Source of the DNA: Mariprofundus sp.
GTDB lineage: Bacteria > Pseudomonadota > Zetaproteobacteria > Mariprofundales > Mariprofundaceae
Assembly: GCA_021772775.1 (NCBI GenBank)
Contig: JAJFLH010000024.1
Coordinates: forward strand, 1-43,351
Direction of reading: 5' to 3'
Length of the DNA stretch: 43,351 nt
A program made the translations under genes and the position numbers. Below, one piece after another: positions 16,857-26,174 of the stretch. Below the pieces are notes generated by a model, which was given only the letters and a program-made list of their open reading frames with translations, did no database searches and was not told where the DNA came from. Position 1 is the first letter of the stretch. Every line of letters starts with the position of its first letter.

Positions 16857-17141
16857 GTGACCAAAGCTGAGATTGCCAAAATTGTTCATGAACGCGTCGG
16901 TTTGACTAAAAAAGAGTCAGCTCAAATCGTTGAGTCTGTATTGGCTGAAGTACGGAAATCCCTTGAAAATGGCGATAATGTTAAACTTTCGGGTTTCGGT
17001 CATTTTATTGTGCGCCAAAAGCATGCGAGACGGGGGCGTAACCCAAAAACAGGTGCGGATATCACCATCGCGCCACGTTCAGTTGTGACGTTTCGCGCTA
17101 GCCCGTTACTTAAACAGAAGTTGATTGGAGCAGATGAATGA
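16857..17141 (+). CDS. ihfA: Integration host factor subunit alpha
   Basis: 94-residue DNA-bending protein of the HU/IHF family. It has the family signature GFGHFIVRQKHARRGRNP with the intercalating RNPKTG turn, and the N-terminus TKAEIAKIVHERVGLTKKES typical of the alpha rather than the beta subunit. The start is GTG 16857 with GAGGGA close upstream. The MerR-like gene overlaps its stop by 4 bases. The ihfA-merR pair is a conserved proteobacterial arrangement, usually after pheT, which is absent here. Confidence 0.94.
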   Translation: MTKAEIAKIVHERVGLTKKESAQIVESVLAEVRKSLENGDNVKLSGFGHFIVRQKHARRGRNPKTGADITIAPRSVVTFRASPLLKQKLIGADE

Positions 17142-17509
17142 ACTCTAAACAAGCATTGGCTAAAGCGGGCGTTGAAGTCCCTGAACTTTCGGATAAGTTA
17201 TTCTTCTCTATTCGTGAAGTTAGTGATGTTTGTGCCGTTGAGCCGCATGTTCTGCGTTATTGGGAAACAGAGTTTAAACACATCAATCCTGTCAAAAAAA
17301 GCGGTAATCGTCGTTTTTATCGTCATCGCGATGTCTATGCCGTACTGCAAATCAAACACCTTCTATATGATCTGAATTTCACTATTCGCGGTGCTAAAAA
17401 GCGCCTGCTCAGTGGTGATATCGAAGATATCGTTGAACAGAAAGATAGTCAGACTGTTCTTAAACAGTTGAAGCAAGAGCTGAAAGAGATTCATTCTCTA
17501 CTAGCTTAA
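17138..17509 (+). CDS. MerR family transcriptional regulator
   Basis: 123 residues. The N-terminal winged helix-turn-helix begins LFFSIREVSDVCAV and continues with HVLRYWETEF, NPVKKSGNRRFYRHRDV, the typical MerR DNA-recognition elements. A coiled-coil dimerisation helix (EQKDSQTVLKQLKQELKEI) ends the protein. There is no metal-binding cysteine pair or ligand domain, so it is the short MerR type found directly after ihfA in many proteobacteria; its target is not known. It overlaps ihfA by ATGA and must be cotranscribed. Confidence 0.9.
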   Translation: MNSKQALAKAGVEVPELSDKLFFSIREVSDVCAVEPHVLRYWETEFKHINPVKKSGNRRFYRHRDVYAVLQIKHLLYDLNFTIRGAKKRLLSGDIEDIVEQKDSQTVLKQLKQELKEIHSLLA

Positions 17510-17559
17510 ATTCCTAGGTTCTATTTCTTAGTACAATTTATCTTAAGTTTTAAATCAAT

Positions 17560-17636
17560 CGGGGCGTAGCGCAGCCTGGTAGCGCACTACACTGGGGGTG
17601 TAGTGGTCGGAGGTTCAAATCCTCTCGTCCCGACCA
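17560..17636 (+). tRNA. tRNA-Pro (anticodon GGG)
   Basis: A complete 77-base cloverleaf. Acceptor arm CGGGGCG pairs with CGTCCCG (one G-U pair); the D arm is GCGC-AGCCTGGTA-GCGC; the anticodon stem CTACA/TGTAG encloses loop CTGGGGG, giving anticodon GGG after U33; the T arm GAGG-TTCAAAT-CCTC is standard. The 3' CCA is encoded. A T-rich stretch follows and may serve as terminator. Confidence 0.97.
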
Positions 17637-18367
17637 TTTTTCTTTTTCAATATTTTGTGATGTTATCTTCTATTTATGTTCTGTTTCTTGTTTTAATTAT
17701 TAGCGTGTTGAATCCGTGAAAAGAAGAGATCTGATGTTGCCTGCTGAGTACCACTACAGTTATTTAGACCAACTTATATTTCATCACAGCCATGCCGCGA
17801 CGGTTTGTGATTTATCTTAAGTGTTTGTGGTATAGGCAAACTTCGTTCATTTCTTTTCAAAAAAACGAACCAAAGAAATTGCCCGACAATCTGCTTCTTC
17901 CTGCGTATTTACCGCTGAATGGGGCGAAAACCATTTCCGCCTTTTTCCATTCATCAATAAATACTACGGCGCACCTCGAAGCGGGTTATAAAGACGGGGG
18001 CCCTTTTTTTGGTTCGTTTGTTTGGGTTATGAGGATTAGATAAAGACTTTCTTTCTATTACAAAGTCATTTCAGGTTAAAGGAACCTATGAACAAAACGG
18101 ACTAGATTTTATTAATTACATGAAAATTGATTTAAATCATGATGAGTTTTCTTATGCAATTGGGCGCTTATAAAGATGGGGCCTTTTATTATGTATATAA
18201 AGTAAGATAGTCCAATGCCTGTTCCCAAGCCAAAGCGATCATTCAGTAACGCGCTAAGATTTCGAAAAATGACGTTGAATTGGTGAGCACGTCTTCACAA
18301 CAATAAGATGCAATCTAAACAGTTAGTCGTCTAAAAAAGGGTGACTGAAACCAATCTTAGAATCTAC
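17637..18367. other. Gene-free stretch with repeats after tRNA-Pro
   Basis: About 730 bases with no believable gene; an 83-codon open frame at 17792-18043 is low-complexity and lies over a repeat. An inverted-repeat unit spans 17859-18019 with the 12-base end AAACGAACCAAA repeated inverted. The phrase TTATAAAGA(C/T)GGGG occurs at about 17987 and again at about 18166, each followed by a T-rich run. Location beside a tRNA gene fits a site of past insertion, but no integrase gene or direct repeat of the tRNA end is seen. Confidence 0.6.
17859..18019. repeat. Inverted-repeat unit (MITE-like)
   Basis: A 161-base unit whose left end contains AAACGAACCAAAG and right end CTTTTTTTGGTTCGTTT, giving 12 perfectly inverted bases. 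The interior is GC-richer than the flanks and has no transposase. This matches the look of a miniature inverted-repeat element; target-site duplications are not evident. Confidence 0.5.
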
Positions 18368-18745
18368 TCAGGGCCAGTAGGTGACCATGGCGGTGCAGGT
18401 TTCTGATATTTCGATGCGGGATACTCTTAAACGATCATTATCGAGTCTGCCCCTCATCTCTTTGTACAGTTCGCGTGCAACATTTTCACTGGATGGGTTG
18501 ATGACATCAAAGGGGGCGACATCGTTTAGGTTATAGTGATCCCAAGGCTCTAAAGCGGCTTTAAGCTCGGTTTTCATGATTTTGTAGTCTATGCCTAGGC
18601 CGAGTTGATCAAGCTCTTCACATTCGACATAGAGTTTTACATGCCAGTTGTGCCCATGCAGGCGTGCGCAGTCACCAGGGTAGTCGCGCAGGCTATGGGC
18701 GGCTGAGAAGTGGGTCTCGATGGATAGTTCGAATCTTGGGCTCAT
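18368..18745 (-). CDS. queD: 6-carboxy-5,6,7,8-tetrahydropterin synthase (QueD)
   Basis: Second step of queuosine and 7-deazaguanine synthesis, converting dihydroneopterin triphosphate to carboxytetrahydropterin. 125 residues. Zinc ligands His17, His30 and His32 (FSAAH, LHGH) and the catalytic Cys26 (GDCARLHGH) mark the QueD/PTPS fold; the C-terminal SETCTAMVTYW carries the pterin-binding Glu. It overlaps the upstream Mth938-like gene by 4 bases and shares this minus-strand block with tgt, the enzyme inserting the queuosine precursor into tRNA. Other que genes are not in the window. Confidence 0.94.
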   Translation of the reverse strand: MSPRFELSIETHFSAAHSLRDYPGDCARLHGHNWHVKLYVECEELDQLGLGIDYKIMKTELKAALEPWDHYNLNDVAPFDVINPSSENVARELYKEMRGRLDNDRLRVSRIEISETCTAMVTYWP

Positions 18746-19131
18746 TTCTTGGCTCCAGGTAATAACATGGCTGCTGATACAGTGCGGCCTTCACCGACGA
18801 GAATATTATAGGTGCGAGCAGCAGCGCGCGAATCCATGCATTCAAAGCCAATATGATACTCTGCCATGTAGTCCAATATATCAGCGTTTGGGAATGCGGT
18901 TGTGCGGCCTGTCCCCAAGATTAGAACTTCAGGCGGCGACTCGATGAGAGGCCTGAGCTGTTCTATGGTGAGCTGACTTAAACGTTCCGGGCCCCAGGGT
19001 GTTGTGATCGTATTCTTATGAATATAGAGGCCGGTGTCATGCCTGTGCTGATTGAGCTGAAGGTATGCATCACCATAAGCAGTGAACAACAATGTTCCGG
19101 CCGGCAGGTTGGCGCTGATATCTCCTTTCAT
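18742..19131 (-). CDS. Mth938-like (DUF498/NDUFAF3 family) protein
   Basis: 129 residues of the Mth938 fold. The family core is visible as PEVLILGTGRTTAFP followed by GFECMDSRAAARTYNILVGEGR with a final hydrophobic strand AAMLLPG. Human NDUFAF3 of this family assists respiratory complex I assembly; the bacterial role is not established. Bacterial members often lie next to secD-secF, as here, where the gene starts 45 bases after the secF stop. Its stop overlaps the queD start by 4 bases. Confidence 0.85.
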   Translation of the reverse strand: MKGDISANLPAGTLLFTAYGDAYLQLNQHRHDTGLYIHKNTITTPWGPERLSQLTIEQLRPLIESPPEVLILGTGRTTAFPNADILDYMAEYHIGFECMDSRAAARTYNILVGEGRTVSAAMLLPGAKK

Positions 19132-19176
19132 GAATGAGAGGAGTGTTTATTAGTCAACAGGGTTTTCAGCAAAGAA

Positions 19177-20121
19177 TTAGGGCCGTGCTTCCATCTCTTT
19201 GATCTCATCTTCATCCTGCTTAAAGCGGCCTTCCAGCGCTAACATGACCGGGCTGGCAACATAGATGGATGAATAGGTACCGACCAGAATACCGGCAATC
19301 AGAGCAAAGGCGAAATCATGAATGACTTCTCCACCAAGGATGAATAGCGCCATCACCACCAGAAGGGTGGTCAACGATGTCATCAGGGTGCGCGATAGGG
19401 TCTGGTTGATTGAACCATTAACAACATTAGTTTCGCTTTCAGGTCTTTTGCGTTTCCTGTTGATTTCAAAGTTTTCACGGATTCGGTCAAATACCACGAT
19501 GGTATCATTCAATGAATAACCTATTACCGTTAACAGTGCAGCAATCACAGGTAGGGAAAACTCTTTTCCTGTTAAGGCGAAGAGTCCAACCACAATGGTG
19601 ATATCATGCAGTAGAGCTGCATCGGCACCAAGCGCAAAACGGAACTCAAAACGGAAGGTGACATAGATAAGGATAGCCAGCATAGCGACCAATACAGCCA
19701 TGATGCCTGCTCGGGTTAGCTCTTCACCAACCTGTGGGCCAACAAACTCAACACGACGCATTTCAATCGCATCAGCACCAAATTTTTCACCTAAACCATC
19801 CAGAATAGCATTGCTGATGGTGGATGAGTCTTCGGTGTTTTTGTTTTGAACACGGATCAGGATCTCTTCAGGCGCACCAAATTCCTGAATGACGGCATTG
19901 CCATAACCTTTTGGGGATATGGCATCGCGCACATCAGCAATGGCAGGTGCCTGATCGAATTTAACTTCAACCAGTGTACCGCCTGTGAAATCGATGCCGA
20001 AGTTTAAGCCTTTAACAGCCAGTGCGCCGAGTGATGTTAGCAGCATAACTGCTGAGATGATGAAGGCGATTTTGCGTTTGCCAATAAAATCATAGTGAAG
20101 ATCGGGACTTATCAGTTGCAT
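19177..20121 (-). CDS. secF: Protein translocase subunit SecF
   Basis: 314 residues, six membrane helices: one at about 17-36, a periplasmic domain with GIDFTGGTLVEVKF, and five more from about 135 to 290. The fourth-helix motif SLNDTIVVFDRIREN is the SecF signature. SecD and SecF use the proton-motive force to aid late stages of preprotein translocation through SecYEG. It starts 19 bases after secD and is cotranscribed with it. The C-terminal tail is charged and cytoplasmic. Confidence 0.97.
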   Translation of the reverse strand: MQLISPDLHYDFIGKRKIAFIISAVMLLTSLGALAVKGLNFGIDFTGGTLVEVKFDQAPAIADVRDAISPKGYGNAVIQEFGAPEEILIRVQNKNTEDSSTISNAILDGLGEKFGADAIEMRRVEFVGPQVGEELTRAGIMAVLVAMLAILIYVTFRFEFRFALGADAALLHDITIVVGLFALTGKEFSLPVIAALLTVIGYSLNDTIVVFDRIRENFEINRKRKRPESETNVVNGSINQTLSRTLMTSLTTLLVVMALFILGGEVIHDFAFALIAGILVGTYSSIYVASPVMLALEGRFKQDEDEIKEMEARP

Positions 20122-20140
20122 GTTTGGTTACCTATAAACC

Positions 20141-21724
20141 TTAAATACTCAGTTTTTCAACCCGGCCATTTTTTGCAGTAGATGCTGCAACGATAGCGCG
20201 GGTGACAGTGATAGCGGTGAACATGGAAGCCAAAATACCGACAGATAGCGTGATCGCGAAACCTTTAACTGGCCCGGAACCAAACTGAAACAGTACGATT
20301 GCAGCGATCAGAGTAGTGATATTGGCATCGACAATCGTTGAGAAAGCCTTGGCATAGCCGCCATCAATAGCAGCTAAAGGCGTTTTGCCTAAGCGTAGCT
20401 CTTCACGGATACGTTCAAAGATAAGTACATTGGCGTCAACTGCCATACCAATCGTCAACACGATACCAGCAATGCCCGGCAGTGTTAGGGTGCCACCGAT
20501 GATGCTCATTGCAGCCAGAATCAACAGCATATTGAAGATCAGAGCGACATTGGCAACGAGGCCGAACATACGGTAATAAATAGCCATAAAGATCAGCACC
20601 ATAATGCAACCGACAATGATGGAGTTCATGCCCTGCTCAATGGAATCTTGTCCAAGGCTTGGGCCAATAGAGCGCTCTTCAACCACTTTAACAGGAGCGG
20701 GAAGGGCACCTGCACGCAGGATAATAGCTAGGTCATGTGCTTCAGCAGGTGAGAAGCTACCGGTGATTTGAGCTGAGCCACCAGCAATGCGTTCACGAAT
20801 GACTGGCGCGGAATTCACCACACCTTCGAGAATAATGGCAAAACGTTCACCAACATGAGCTGTGGTCAGTTTATCAAATTTACGAGAGCCTTTGGTGTTG
20901 AACTTCAGTGTAACAGCATATTCATTGTAACGGGAATCAATGGAAACGCGTGCATCGGAAATTTCATTACCAGATAACTCGGTACGTTTTTTCAGCAGAT
21001 AGGGTTGGCGGAAGTTGGTACCATCATTGCGAGTCTCTTCAGGGCCATACATGATGATGTCACCAGGTGGAATGCTGCCAGTCATGGCTTTATCGAGATC
21101 ACCTTTTTCATCAACCAGTTTGAATTCCAGTTGAGCAGTACGGCCAATCAGCTGTTTAGCGTGAGCTGAATCTTCATAACCGGGAATCTGTACAAGAATA
21201 CGGTGAGACCCCTGTTTGATGATCACGGGTTCAGTAGTACCAAGTGCATCAATACGACCACGAATGACTTCAATAGCCTGATCAACTGCAAATTTCCGGG
21301 TTTCATCAGCTACAGACTCTTTCAGAGTCAGGCTAAATGTTCTTTCGACAGGATCTGCCATGGTGTAGCCATCAAACGTTTCAGCCAATAACTGTTCTGC
21401 GTTGGCAAGATCAGCATCGTTTTTGATTGTGATGTTTAATGTCAGGCCTTCAGCGCTTAATTTTCTATAGCGGATTTTATCTTTACGCAGTACTTGCCGG
21501 GCTGTATCAATATCTTCCTCAACGCTGTGTGAAACAGCTTTATCAACATCAACATCGAGAACCAGGTGAATGCCGCCTTTAAGGTCCAAACCAAGACTCA
21601 TTGGCTTGCTCAATGAGGCAGGCCACCAGGAAGGTACGGATGTGATATTGGGTAGAGCTCCCATTAGGGATACCACCAATACGGCTAAAATAAGCCAGAT
21701 TTTCCAGCGCGGAAAGCTATGCAT
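20141..21724 (-). CDS. secD: Protein translocase subunit SecD
   Basis: 527 residues. After one N-terminal helix (about 9-27) comes GLDLKGGIHLVLDVD, the long periplasmic P1 domain (ending near PAPVKVVEERSIGPSLG), then five membrane helices with the RND-type motif VDANVLIFERIREEL. The length is somewhat below that of the E. coli protein, as in many other proteobacteria. The order yajC-secD-secF on one strand with short gaps indicates a single operon. Confidence 0.97.
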   Translation of the reverse strand: MHSFPRWKIWLILAVLVVSLMGALPNITSVPSWWPASLSKPMSLGLDLKGGIHLVLDVDVDKAVSHSVEEDIDTARQVLRKDKIRYRKLSAEGLTLNITIKNDADLANAEQLLAETFDGYTMADPVERTFSLTLKESVADETRKFAVDQAIEVIRGRIDALGTTEPVIIKQGSHRILVQIPGYEDSAHAKQLIGRTAQLEFKLVDEKGDLDKAMTGSIPPGDIIMYGPEETRNDGTNFRQPYLLKKRTELSGNEISDARVSIDSRYNEYAVTLKFNTKGSRKFDKLTTAHVGERFAIILEGVVNSAPVIRERIAGGSAQITGSFSPAEAHDLAIILRAGALPAPVKVVEERSIGPSLGQDSIEQGMNSIIVGCIMVLIFMAIYYRMFGLVANVALIFNMLLILAAMSIIGGTLTLPGIAGIVLTIGMAVDANVLIFERIREELRLGKTPLAAIDGGYAKAFSTIVDANITTLIAAIVLFQFGSGPVKGFAITLSVGILASMFTAITVTRAIVAASTAKNGRVEKLSI

Positions 21725-21735
21725 GGGTCGAATCC

Positions 21736-22233
21736 TTATGCTTTGTCTTGGGAATTTGTTGTTTCAGAAGTTGTGCTTTCGGTGCTTTCAACTTCAGAAG
21801 CTTTTTCTTCGGAGGCTTTGTTTTTGTTTGCTTTGCCTTTTTTGGCAGGCTTGCCGCCACTTGATTTTTCTTTTGTTGGGGCGATGTCAGCTAAACCGGC
21901 AACCGTGTCGCGTTTTACGTTAACTCGAACGCCTTCGGCGATTTCGACTTTAAGTACATCATCTTTAACGTCGATAACTTTACCGTATAAACCGCCAGAT
22001 GTGAGGACTTTGTCACCTTTTTTCAGTTCATCAACCAGATTGCGGTGCTCTTTGAGCTTTTTCTGTTGCGGACGAATCAGTAGGAAATAGAAGATAACCA
22101 TGATCAGAATCAATGGAATCAACGAGGCAAAACCTCCACTGCCATCCGCTGATTCAGCATAAGCGGGGTTAATGATAGCCATCGCTGCGACAACAGAGGC
22201 TATAGAAGATGAAAGAATGGATGGGGATGTCAT
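21736..22233 (-). CDS. yajC: Preprotein translocase subunit YajC with C-terminal extension
   Basis: 165 residues from ATG 22233, chosen because AGGAG lies about 10 bases upstream; an upstream start at 22275 would run into tgt. After an N-terminal segment ending NPAYAES, a second helix (about 35-55) is followed by the family motif LIRPQQKKLKEHRNLVDELKKGD and a small beta-domain with VRVNVKRDTVAGL. The last 50 residues are a low-complexity Lys/Ser/Glu/Thr tail not found in E. coli YajC (110 residues). YajC joins SecDF in the inner membrane. Confidence 0.92.
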   Translation of the reverse strand: MTSPSILSSSIASVVAAMAIINPAYAESADGSGGFASLIPLILIMVIFYFLLIRPQQKKLKEHRNLVDELKKGDKVLTSGGLYGKVIDVKDDVLKVEIAEGVRVNVKRDTVAGLADIAPTKEKSSGGKPAKKGKANKNKASEEKASEVESTESTTSETTNSQDKA

Positions 22234-22267
22234 GTGAATGGAGCTCCTAATTTTTGAGAGGCGGCGA

Positions 22268-23392
22268 TTATGCATTGCTATGGTAGCGTTGTAAAAACTG
22301 TTTTTTGAATTCGGGCCAATTATTTTTCTCTAATGCTGTTCTGGCGCGCTTCATAAGATCACAATAGTAGTGGAGATTGTGCAATGTGTTCAATCGTGAG
22401 CTTAAAATCTCTTTTGCCATAAATAGATGGCGCAGATAAGAACGAGAAAAGTTTTTGCAGGTATAACAGCTACAGCTATCCATAATAGGGCGTTCATCAT
22501 CAAAATGTTTGAGGTTTTTGATATTGATCTTGCCATCATCGGTAAAAAGCGTGCCGTTCCGGGCATTGCGGCTTGGCATGACACAGTCAAACATATCAAT
22601 ACCGCGATCAATGCCTTCAATCAAGTCAGCTGGGGTGCCGACACCCATGACATAATGCGGTTTCTCTTCAGGTAGATGAGGAGCTAAAGCATCAAGCATA
22701 GCCATCATCTCTTCTTTGGGTTCACCGACCGACAATCCTCCGATGGCAATGCCTTCAAAATCGATAGCTGAGACAGCTTCCAGACTTTCCAGTCGTAAAT
22801 CTGGATACATACCGCCCTGCACAATGCCAAATAGGGCCTGAGTATCGTTGATCGGCAACGCCTCACGGCACTCACCAGCCCACCGCATCGACATCAGCAT
22901 GGAGTCATTGGCTTCTTCATAGGTGGCGGGGTAGGGCGTGCACTCATCAAAGGCCATGACAATATCACTGCCCAGCTGGCGTTGAATCTCCATGCTCTCT
23001 TTGGGGCCGAGGAATACCTCTTTGCCATCAATATGGGAGCGGAAACGTACACCATGCTCTTCGATTTTACGTAATTCACCCAGTGACCAGACTTGAAAAC
23101 CACCGGAGTCGGTGAGGATTGGGCGATCCCAGGCCATGAACTTGTGTAAGCCGCCCATTTTTTCAACCAGATCAGCACCCGGGCGTAACATCAGGTGATA
23201 GGTGTTACCAAGGATAATGCTGGCTTCGATATCATCGATCAGATCAGCCGGTGTAAGGCTCTTGACCGTGGCCTGTGTACCGACAGGCATAAATACGGGG
23301 GTTTCAACCACGCCATGCGGAAGTGTTACACGACCACGACGGGCGAAACCTGTTTCATCTTTTGCGAGTATTTCAAATGAGAGTGCTGACAT
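22268..23392 (-). CDS. tgt: Queuine tRNA-ribosyltransferase (Tgt)
   Basis: Exchanges guanine-34 of GUN-anticodon tRNAs for the queuosine precursor preQ1. 374 residues, standard for the bacterial enzyme. Substrate-binding [13 protein letters not shown], the [10 protein letters not shown] segment, the catalytic-loop sequence [17 protein letters not shown], and the zinc site with CSCYTC followed by the His of YLRHL are all present. It heads the minus-strand run tgt-yajC-secD-secF, an arrangement widespread in proteobacteria; queD at the other end ties the block to queuosine. Confidence 0.97.
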   Translation of the reverse strand: MSALSFEILAKDETGFARRGRVTLPHGVVETPVFMPVGTQATVKSLTPADLIDDIEASIILGNTYHLMLRPGADLVEKMGGLHKFMAWDRPILTDSGGFQVWSLGELRKIEEHGVRFRSHIDGKEVFLGPKESMEIQRQLGSDIVMAFDECTPYPATYEEANDSMLMSMRWAGECREALPINDTQALFGIVQGGMYPDLRLESLEAVSAIDFEGIAIGGLSVGEPKEEMMAMLDALAPHLPEEKPHYVMGVGTPADLIEGIDRGIDMFDCVMPSRNARNGTLFTDDGKINIKNLKHFDDERPIMDSCSCYTCKNFSRSYLRHLFMAKEILSSRLNTLHNLHYYCDLMKRARTALEKNNWPEFKKQFLQRYHSNA

Positions 23393-23466
23393 GGGCCGCA
23401 GACTGACGAGGTGCTAAGAGCACATCAAGTTTCGCAGCGTATGACGATTGTGGTTAGCATGCTGCT

Positions 23467-24563
23467 GTGTCTATTTTGATTGCACCAGACTCTTTCAAAG
23501 GTTCGCTGATATCGCGCCAGGCTGCTGCTGCAATAGCGGCTGGGATTAGGTCTGTGAAGCCGGATGAGGAAATCATCTGCATGCCGTTGGCGGATGGTGG
23601 TGAAGGTACCTTGCATGTGTTGCAGGATATCTATGGTGGAGATCTGCGTGATGATGTTCTCTATTTTGATCATGATGCTTGTTCATGTGCCTTGATTGAA
23701 TCAGCACGCTTTATCGGTCTTACATTACCATCCATGCAGGACGATGTGTTTGGTCGAGGTAGCACTGCCTTGGGGAATGCAGTGTGCAGAGCAATGGATA
23801 CAGGCGTAGATAATATTCGCATTGCATTGGGCGGTAGTGCTACAGTGGATGGTGGTTTAGGGCTGCTCATGGCCCTGGGTTGTCGGGTGATGGATGGAGG
23901 TGGTGTACTGTTTCTGCTGATTTGAATGGTTTGATGCGGGCTAGACGGATTGATATTGATGGTATGGATGAGCGTATCAAACATGTACGTCTGACTCTGC
24001 TTTCAGATGTTCAGAACCCCTTATGCGGAAATAATGGGGCGGTTAATGTGTATGGGCCGCAGAAGGGTATTGAATCACATCGTTTGGCTGATGTGGAGAG
24101 TGCTATGCGGCATTGGGCCGATCTGTGTGAACAAATATTTGGGGTATCTGTGCAAGGAGGTCCCGCTTCGGGTGCGGCTGGAGGCATTGGTTTTGCATTG
24201 CAACTATTGGGCAGTGGGTTTGTTGTGAAAGTCGTTTCCGGTGCGGAGTTTGTTATGGAGGCCAGTGGCTTTGATCAAGCTCTGCATAAAGTGGATTGGG
24301 TCGTGAGCGGAGAAGGACGAAGCGATGAGCAGACTCTGCAGGGTAAATTGCCTTATAAAGTTGCGCAGGCAGCTAGGGGCGAAGGTGTATCCGTTGCGCT
24401 GATTTCGGGTGAAGTTTCAGACAGTCAGGTTTTGAAACCTTTCTTTGATCATACTGTTTCAGCGAAGCCTGAAGGAGTGCCTATTATTGAAGCTATGCAG
24501 CTGGCTGAATATCATTTGACTCAAGCTGCGGCGCAATGGGCAAGGGATATATCGGGAGGGTGA
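23467..24563 (+). pseudogene. Glycerate kinase, frameshifted
   Basis: Two overlapping frames together make a GlxK/GarK-type glycerate kinase. The first (23467-23925, GTG start) gives the N-terminal part with APDSFKGSL, ADGGEGTL and GGSATVDGGLGLLMALG. The second (from about 23900 to 24563, one base back) continues with SADLNGLMR, SDVQNPLCGNNGAVNVYGPQKG, SVQGGPASGAAGG and SGEGRSDEQT. The break is close to 23900-23915, where family members have a Gly/Pro-rich linker that is also shortened here. A single-base deletion or a larger deletion not divisible by three explains it. No clear slippery heptamer is seen, so decay or a sequencing error is likelier than programmed frameshifting. All later motifs are intact. 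Confidence 0.8.
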
Positions 24564-24564
24564 C

Positions 24565-25191
24565 GTGAATATAATTGAATTTCCTGATCCATCACTGGCT
24601 AATGAAGAGGGATTACTAGCAGCTGGTGGGGATTTACAGCCGCAGACGTTGTTGGCTGCCTATAGTAAGGGGATATTTCCGTGGTATGCCGAAGATCAAC
24701 CGATACTCTGGTGGGCACCAGATCCTCGCATGGTGCTATTTCCTACCGAGTTTCATTGTTCCAAACGTTTGGCGCGGCGCATGCGGCAGAATATTTATAC
24801 GGTTTCGTTTGATGAGGGTTTTGAACAGGTTATCACAGCATGCGCAGAGATTCCGCGGCGAGGCGAGAATGGCACATGGATTTTTCCAGAGATGATTGAA
24901 GCCTATTGTCGAATGCATGCACTTGGTCATGCTCATTCGGTGGAAGTGTGGCAAGACGACGATTTAGTGGGTGGGCTCTATGGTCTGTTGTATCATCAAA
25001 CCTTTTTTGCCGAATCAATGTTCAGTAAAAGTATTGATGCATCAAAAGTGGCATTGGCCATGTTGTGCGAACGCGCCTTGCAAGAGCAGTGGAAACTGAT
25101 TGATTGTCAGTTTCACACCGATCATCTGCAAAGCCTCGGTGCGCGAGAAATTTCACGCCAGGAGTTCATAAGTCGAATCAGCAGCGCATAA
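24565..25191 (+). CDS. aat: Leucyl/phenylalanyl-tRNA-protein transferase
   Basis: Adds Leu or Phe from aminoacyl-tRNA to N-terminal Lys/Arg of proteins, marking them for ClpS-ClpAP degradation (N-end rule). 208 residues with the family hallmarks GLLAAGGDL, YSKGIFPWY, ILWWAPDPRMVL, GENGTWIFPEMIEAY and FFAESMFSK. GTG 24565 has GGGAGGGTGAC just upstream and starts the protein at the usual MNIIEFPDPSLA. It follows the broken glycerate kinase with only one base between. clpS and clpA are not in the window. Confidence 0.95.
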   Translation: MNIIEFPDPSLANEEGLLAAGGDLQPQTLLAAYSKGIFPWYAEDQPILWWAPDPRMVLFPTEFHCSKRLARRMRQNIYTVSFDEGFEQVITACAEIPRRGENGTWIFPEMIEAYCRMHALGHAHSVEVWQDDDLVGGLYGLLYHQTFFAESMFSKSIDASKVALAMLCERALQEQWKLIDCQFHTDHLQSLGAREISRQEFISRISSA

Positions 25192-25340
25192 TGTTTTTAT
25201 TACCTAGCTTGCCTCAGTCGCGCGTTGAATCTGCGTCGGCTGGATTTATTCCAAGGCACTGGCACCGTCGTTTAAGATAACGGTCAGTGGGCAGAGTTGG
25301 TTCTCTGATGAGTTGACTGGTTGTCGGTTTAATGATTTCA

Positions 25341-25904
25341 TCATTTCTTTCTGCAAATGACATAAATTGAGTCATCAACGTCCATTTCCTTATACTTTTC
25401 TATTTCCAAAATTTCCCAATCTTTTTTAAATATTCTCTTAATGATCAATTCATTATAATTCACAGATAATAATTCACCATACTGTTCTTCGTTATCACCA
25501 TACCAAAATGAGTGCAATACTATTCCATTTGGATTCAATATAGCATGTTGCCTATCAATTGACTCTCCACATTCTTGTCTCGATAGATGAATGAGTACTT
25601 TATTACTGTAAACCGCATCAAATTTGTTATCAGTATTGAGTGAAACGGCATCTAATTGTAATACATCAAAAGGAGGCTTTTTTGACTTGAGCCTTTCAAC
25701 GAATACCGGTGAATTATCTGAGGCCGTTATTATATACTTTTTATTCAGTATTTCTGAATCCTTGCCCTCACCCATTCCCAGCTCTAAAACTTTTGATTCG
25801 GGCGATAAATAAGCACTCATCTTTTCAATTAAGTTTTGTCCAGTGAATCCTTCTGAAGATTTAATATATTCTTCTACATTTTTGTCTTTTTTATAGTAGT
25901 CCAT
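25341..25904 (-). CDS. Class I SAM-dependent methyltransferase
   Basis: 187 residues. Motif I is VLELGMGEGKDSEIL, followed by the acidic ITASDNSPVFVERL and FDAVYSNKVLIHLSR, a standard class I Rossmann methyltransferase order. The substrate is not evident. The gene is clearly AT-richer than its neighbours (Lys and Ile codons mostly AAA and ATA/ATT) and sits alone, opposite in strand to the genes on both sides, with non-coding DNA on each flank. These signs suggest horizontal acquisition. The length is complete, with a credible ATG preceded by AGGTCA. Confidence 0.8.
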   Translation of the reverse strand: MDYYKKDKNVEEYIKSSEGFTGQNLIEKMSAYLSPESKVLELGMGEGKDSEILNKKYIITASDNSPVFVERLKSKKPPFDVLQLDAVSLNTDNKFDAVYSNKVLIHLSRQECGESIDRQHAILNPNGIVLHSFWYGDNEEQYGELLSVNYNELIIKRIFKKDWEILEIEKYKEMDVDDSIYVICRKK

Positions 25905-26174
25905 ATCTTGACCTCGTTAATTATTCAATTCTCGATAACGTTTAAGTATTTTCCGGTCGTCTGGAGCACCGTGTGATGTTTGGCAATTGCCATGTTCTCT
26001 ACAAGCCTGGCGCATCCACTGAGAGTGAGCTCTGCCACAAAATCGGGGCAGTGTATGCGTTTATCATCCTAGCGAACGAGTAGTGATGCATGCAAGCATT
26101 CATTGCAACAAGGGATAGATTGAGCTACCAATGGGATAATTAGGTTATATTCTCTGAATCGAAAGGAAGACAAT

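Noticed and set aside
17792-18043. 83-residue open frame
   Set aside because: Lies over the inverted-repeat unit, has atypical composition and no ribosome site or family resemblance.
25921-25960. attC-like sequence (GATAACGTTTAAG) beside the methyltransferase
   Set aside because: No matching complementary half and no integron integrase; a single short resemblance.
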